Positions 21,356 through 24,791 of a stretch of DNA of 24,791 nucleotides are shown here, one piece after another; within the stretch, counting starts at the first letter, position 1; each line of letters begins with the position of its first letter. The notes beneath the pieces were generated by a model. That model had not been told where the DNA came from. It saw only the letters and a program-made list of their open reading frames with translations, and did no database searches. The stretch is from Brachyspira sp. CAG:484 (GTDB taxonomy: Bacteria; Cyanobacteriota; Vampirovibrionia; Gastranaerophilales; Gastranaerophilaceae). The stretch lies in NCBI GenBank assembly GCA_000431315.1, contig HF989677.1, positions 1 through 24,791 of the forward strand, given 5' to 3'. The position numbers and the translations under genes are program-made.

Positions 21356-22998
21356 CTCCTGGTAAAAAATTTATTCAGCAATATTGGAACATATTTTGCG
21401 TTCAAGGCAGAAAAGTCAAATATAAACTCATTGATCCCTGCCTTATGCAATACCTCTACGTGTTCAAAATCTTCCAAAATACGGTCTTCAAACATGTGCA
21501 TCCGGCAAAAACCGTCGCAGGTAAACGGATAAATTTTATTTAACGAAGGATCTTTCAACGCAAAACCGCCTCTGTGACAAGGTGCCTTACAGGAAAGACG
21601 CGATATTATAGCACTGTCATTATTCAAAGGGCACAACCCCAAACTTGGAACTCTCACGTTACCGGCAATTGTGTATTTTTTATTCGGAATAATGTTTTTA
21701 ATCTTCTTTACTGTTTTAATTGTGCTCTCCATATCCGTAAATGATGTAAAATCGACGGTTTCAATCGGTGCAAGATTATTTAGACATTTTATTGACATAC
21801 TGTTTAAAAGGTTTATCCCCTGCCCTATTTCAATAGGAATGTCTTCCAGATCAGTATCATTCACGACAAGCCAAAAGTAGCCGATATTATTTATAATCAG
21901 AGATGATGGAGCAGGCTCGGTCAGCAAAAGTTGTTTTACATATTCATATACCCTGTCAAAATCACGCTCTATCAAAATTCGCGGCGTAGATAACTGGAAT
22001 TTTATATCGTATTTTGTACAGAATTTCTTTACTTTGGTTATAATTTCATTAAAACTGCTGGTCGACAGGTCGCATGTTGAAAGAATTTCTCCGTATTCAA
22101 TAGAATCTACAGGATTTTGACCTATTTTTTTTATATATTTTTCAAGTTCTTTTAATTGTTCAAGTTCGGAGAGCCTGAGGTTAATTTTAAAATCATCACG
22201 TTTTTCAAAATGGATTTCTTTTGATACCCGAGGACGTTTTATATCCCATTCAAAATTCTGGATATTCCTGCTGAATTTGAAGTCCTTACCTTCTGCAGAA
22301 ACCATTTCACCAGAAAAGTGGTTTGTCTGGTAGATACTTTTTCTTACATGTTTAAACGGAAGTTTCTGTGTTTTAAATAGCTTAGGCTTTTCTAAAATCT
22401 TTTCAACAAGTTCAATACCTTCAAGAATTTCCTCTGAGTTTACAAACTTACCCTTAATCACAACCTTGTCTATTGCTCCCAGTTTTTTAATATCTTCAGC
22501 GCACCAAGGAAGGTTGTCTGTATCTATTGCCAGAGGAAGTTTTGTATATTTTTTAATTTTGGCAATATTTTTCATATAAATTTCTTCGGTAATAATGATT
22601 TCGTCAACTTTGTGGAAGTTATTTATAAAATCTATCCCGGCAATATTATGAATATCGAAATAGGAGTCTACAACAACCTTAAACGGAAGATTAAAAACTT
22701 TTATCGCCTCCAAAATTGCAAAACTGTTTATAAAGATACCGTCAATCCCTGCTGTTTTTAGATATTTAAGCATTTTTTTTATTTCAGCAAGATTTTCTTC
22801 TGTTATATCATGTTTAAAATTTATATAAATAGCGCAGTTATTACGTTTCGCTGCAGCTACAAATTCATCTACGTAGTCAAAATTATTATTCAGAAATTTT
22901 TTATAATAAACGTAATATTCCCTGCAGGATGTTTCTCCGGCAAATAAATCTATATCTTCCGGTTTTTTCACCGGCGACACTATCTTAATTTCCTTCAT
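21352..22998 (-). CDS. U32 family protein (double-module, Fe-S type)
   Basis: 548 residues. The first ~220 residues resemble a U32 half-barrel (IYINFKHDITEENL, GIDGIFINSFAILEAIK, VDEIIITEEI) but lack its Cys cluster. The last ~190 residues are a second U32 module with LGLCPLN, CKAPC and FTCDGFCRMHMF: Cys456, 470, 474, 494 and 498, of which four could hold a 4Fe-4S cluster. U32 proteins include RNA hydroxylation factors (TrhP, RlhA) and UbiU/UbiV, and the name 'peptidase' is probably historical. The substrate is unknown. TATAAT (23010-23005) ends six bases before the ATG and there is no ribosome-binding site, suggesting a leaderless mRNA. Confidence 0.72.
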   Translation of the reverse strand: MKEIKIVSPVKKPEDIDLFAGETSCREYYVYYKKFLNNNFDYVDEFVAAAKRNNCAIYINFKHDITEENLAEIKKMLKYLKTAGIDGIFINSFAILEAIKVFNLPFKVVVDSYFDIHNIAGIDFINNFHKVDEIIITEEIYMKNIAKIKKYTKLPLAIDTDNLPWCAEDIKKLGAIDKVVIKGKFVNSEEILEGIELVEKILEKPKLFKTQKLPFKHVRKSIYQTNHFSGEMVSAEGKDFKFSRNIQNFEWDIKRPRVSKEIHFEKRDDFKINLRLSELEQLKELEKYIKKIGQNPVDSIEYGEILSTCDLSTSSFNEIITKVKKFCTKYDIKFQLSTPRILIERDFDRVYEYVKQLLLTEPAPSSLIINNIGYFWLVVNDTDLEDIPIEIGQGINLLNSMSIKCLNNLAPIETVDFTSFTDMESTIKTVKKIKNIIPNKKYTIAGNVRVPSLGLCPLNNDSAIISRLSCKAPCHRGGFALKDPSLNKIYPFTCDGFCRMHMFEDRILEDFEHVEVLHKAGINEFIFDFSALNAKYVPILLNKFFTRS

Positions 22999-23004
22999 GC
23001 AACT

Positions 23005-23010
23005 ATTATA
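23005..23010 (-). promoter_or_regulatory. -10 element of the U32 gene, leaderless arrangement
   Basis: TATAAT on the minus strand, six bases before the ATG at 22998. No -35 match is seen 16-18 bases upstream. Confidence 0.45.
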
Positions 23011-23193
23011 GTTCCGGAAGCAGGTTTTTATTTCTTTTAACTAATTTATTTTAACATTTCGTAACAAAAACCGAAAAAATAAGCAATTTTTGTGGAATAA
23101 AATACTTAGTATATACATAAGGAATATTTAGGATAGATTTATACACTTTCTCATAGGAAAAAGAACACACACACTATTTAGGGAGGTCACCGC

Positions 23194-23430
23194 ATGGCAA
23201 TAGGTGCAGAAGACTACATTGACCAGCTGCTGGTCAAGAAATACGCAGAAGAAAAAGTTGATAACCATGATAATATGGAATCTATGGTTGATCCAAATAA
23301 AATGATGGGCGCAATGAATGATTACGCTACAATGTATCGTAATATGATGGTTCTTAAGCAGCGTCTGAATATTGCATGTTATGCTGTTAATGCAAAAAAT
23401 GCCAGATATATGAAAAGCCGCGGGTATTAA
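23194..23430 (+). CDS. Small Met-rich protein of unknown function
   Basis: 78 residues, probably all helical and cytoplasmic. Met is very frequent (MESMVDPNKMMGAMNDYATM). The end is basic (NAKNARYMKSRGY). The family is not recognised. GGGAGGT lies six bases before the ATG, the strongest ribosome-binding site in the window, which suggests high expression. The 195 bases upstream hold no other gene and must contain the promoter, though no clear one is seen. maf follows 54 bases later on the same strand. Confidence 0.75.
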   Translation: MAIGAEDYIDQLLVKKYAEEKVDNHDNMESMVDPNKMMGAMNDYATMYRNMMVLKQRLNIACYAVNAKNARYMKSRGY

Positions 23431-23440
23431 AAAAGTTTAG

Positions 23441-23479
23441 CGTTCCTTGTTTTTGGTATAATATCAGAAAGAAGGAACG
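23441..23479 (+). promoter_or_regulatory. Hairpin around the maf promoter and ribosome-binding site
   Basis: CGTTCCTT (23441-23448) pairs perfectly with AAGGAACG (23472-23479), with a 23-base loop. The right arm contains the maf Shine-Dalgarno AAGGA. The loop contains TGGTATAAT, an extended -10 (TATAAT at 23457-23462). RNA started from that -10 would lack the left arm; read-through RNA from the gene at 23194 would contain both arms. Confidence 0.5.
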
Positions 23480-23484
23480 AACCT

Positions 23485-24042
23485 ATGGGAAAAATTATCT
23501 TGGCGTCTTCTTCTCCCAGAAGACAGGATATTCTAAAACAAAACAATTATGAATTTGAAATCGTTCCGTCACCGTATATTGAAGACCATACGAAGACGGA
23601 TTTTTCTTATGAATTTATTGAGAGCCTTGCAGAAAATAAAGCAAAAGCAGTCATGCCGCTTATTAAAGAGCCGGCAAAGATTATTGGCGCTGATACAGTT
23701 GTAGTGCTTGATGATAAAATACTCGGAAAACCTTCCGGAAAAACCGGTGCAGTAGAAATGCTTAAAAAATTATCAGGAAGAACCCATTCCGTTGTCACTG
23801 CCATTGTTGTCATCAACTCTGCAACAGGAGAAGTTAAAAAGACTGCCGTAACAAGTTATGTAACATTTGAAAAACTTACTGATAAACAGATAGAATATTA
23901 TGTAGAACATTTTAAACCGTTTGATAAAGCCGGTTCATACGGTATTCAGGAAATGCCTGCAGGTTACATAAAATCTTATGATGGCAGTCTTGAAAATATT
24001 ATCGGGTTGTGTCCGAAAGCTTTGGCAGAACTGTTAAGGTAA
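23485..24042 (+). CDS. maf: Maf-family nucleoside triphosphate pyrophosphatase
   Basis: 185 residues, normal Maf length. The signature LASSSPRRQDIL (6-17) is followed by the catalytic region GADTVVVLDDKILGKPSGK, then SGRTHSVVTA and the C-terminal KAGSYGIQ and NIIGL. Maf proteins hydrolyse non-canonical or modified NTPs (dTTP/UTP or m7GTP subfamilies) to monophosphates; the subfamily is not assigned here. The name has been linked to septum inhibition. AAGGA lies eight bases before the ATG. The 3' end overlaps the convergent prepilin-like gene by nine bases. Confidence 0.94.
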   Translation: MGKIILASSSPRRQDILKQNNYEFEIVPSPYIEDHTKTDFSYEFIESLAENKAKAVMPLIKEPAKIIGADTVVVLDDKILGKPSGKTGAVEMLKKLSGRTHSVVTAIVVINSATGEVKKTAVTSYVTFEKLTDKQIEYYVEHFKPFDKAGSYGIQEMPAGYIKSYDGSLENIIGLCPKALAELLR

Positions 24043-24789
24043 ATTTTTCCAGTAATCCTTATCTGTCAATGCTTTATAGGTACAGGATATTCCATTTAAT
24101 CTGTGAGAAGATGACGGAGAGCAGTAAGTTGAGGCATCTGTAAATACAGTACCCTCAGCGCCCATAGGCAAAAACTTACCGGTTTTGGTAATTTCAAATG
24201 TAAATAGGTCATGCCCCCAAGCATTCGGTTTTTTACTATAGCCGTTAACATCTACTGTTATAAAAAGGTAATTTGTACTATTATCAGGATTTTCAATCAT
24301 ATAGAAAGAACCATCTGTCAGGACTATCTGACCATCATCAAAGTAATCAGTAGCAACATTTCTACTTTTACTATAAGTTTTGTAGTTATCAATGTACCAG
24401 TTTATTACTTCACCTTCTATTTCTTTATCTTCCTTACCGACACAACCGGAAGTTCCGCAGGCTTTTACGATATTAAAATATTTTGAAAAAGGTTTATAAA
24501 ATGTGACAGGTGCATAATTACCAGCTTTAACTGTGCCGCCTTCATCATAACTCATTTTATTAATTGCTTGCTGCAAGATCGAATAATTTTTCTTCAAAGA
24601 AGTTTCAAGTTCTTTAGTTTGTTTTTTTGCAGTCAAAGCCGGCAATGTCATTGCTGCTACCACACCGATTATACCCAAAGTTATCAATACCTCGGCAAGG
24701 GTAAAACCTGATTTAATGGTTCTTTGTTCGGTGGCGCAAAATGGCTCGATACCTACGCCAATACCGGTTATGGAGCTTAAATTACTCTG
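24034..24789 (-). CDS. Prepilin-like protein 4, open to the window edge
   Basis: At least 252 codons, with no stop before the right edge. The pilin part reads SGFTLAEVLITLGIIGVVAAMT, with Gly at -1 and Glu5. The C-terminal part has TVDVNGYSKKPNAWGHDLFTF and a Cys pair, as in the other three. There is no ATG, GTG or TTG between the window edge and the FTLAEV block. The position where the others have Met (MKKA, MKNG) is an ATT codon here (IKSG). The frame upstream reads GIGVGIEPFCATEQRT. Either translation starts at ATT, or the protein has a long leader beginning beyond the window, or the start has been lost. Confidence 0.75.
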   Translation of the reverse strand, partial: QSNLSSITGIGVGIEPFCATEQRTIKSGFTLAEVLITLGIIGVVAAMTLPALTAKKQTKELETSLKKNYSILQQAINKMSYDEGGTVKAGNYAPVTFYKPFSKYFNIVKACGTSGCVGKEDKEIEGEVINWYIDNYKTYSKSRNVATDYFDDGQIVLTDGSFYMIENPDNSTNYLFITVDVNGYSKKPNAWGHDLFTFEITKTGKFLPMGAEGTVFTDASTYCSPSSSHRLNGISCTYKALTDKDYWKNLP

Positions 24790-24791
24790 CC

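Noticed and set aside
22999..23193. CRISPR or tandem repeat array upstream of the Met-rich gene
   Set aside because: Only AT-rich non-repetitive DNA and a short ACAC run are present.

Overview
Organism. The window is low in GC and gene-dense. Four prepilin-like genes share the N-terminal block FTLAEVLITLGIIG (one reads FTLSEVLITLSVIG). With PilT, a divergent double U32 protein, BioG and bimodular QueF, this gene style points to a gut member of Gastranaerophilales (Vampirovibrionia / 'Melainabacteria'). That assignment is inferred from gene style, not from a marker-gene search.

Layout, left to right. (1) 1-1199: the first codons of a leftward gene run off the left edge. A rightward exported protein of unknown function follows, then a leftward unknown gene at the end of the biotin cluster. 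(2) 1247-3734: bioF-bioG-bioC, transcribed leftward with overlapping genes, makes the pimeloyl moiety of biotin and condenses it. (3) 3880-4567: the first prepilin-like gene and a two-way terminator. (4) 4580-7527: lysS, then pilT with a small co-transcribed gene. (5) 7630-9239: recF, a 74-residue unknown, and a divergent XRE regulator sharing a consensus promoter and a palindrome. (6) 9239-9905: a 292-base non-coding stretch and a Pro/His-rich single-pass membrane protein. (7) 9942-12523: gltP-like transporter, queF and yraN in one leftward operon. (8) 12631-13789: two tandem exported matrixin-fold proteins whose zinc ligands are all replaced. (9) 13949-16403: a SEC-C protein converging on ychF. 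(10) 16468-21355: two prepilin-like genes, each divergent from its own XRE regulator, on either side of secA. (11) 21352-24791: a double U32 protein, a small Met-rich protein, maf, and a fourth prepilin-like gene that runs open through the right edge without a normal start codon.

How the genes work together. Most named genes are housekeeping: translation (lysS, ychF), protein export (secA), repair (recF), biotin, queuosine, NTP sanitation (maf) and amino-acid/dicarboxylate uptake. The accessory layer is a scattered set of single prepilin-like genes with a shared N-terminus, variable middles and a common C-terminal DxNG...PN..G.D.F.F signature. Two of them are paired with small XRE repressors over repeat-containing intergenic DNA, and a PilT motor is encoded nearby. 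The least expected item is the tandem pair of catalytically dead matrixins. Several genes also place a -10-like hexamer six or seven bases before the ATG with no Shine-Dalgarno sequence, which suggests leaderless mRNAs. No RNA genes, CRISPR arrays, insertion sequences or phage genes were found.
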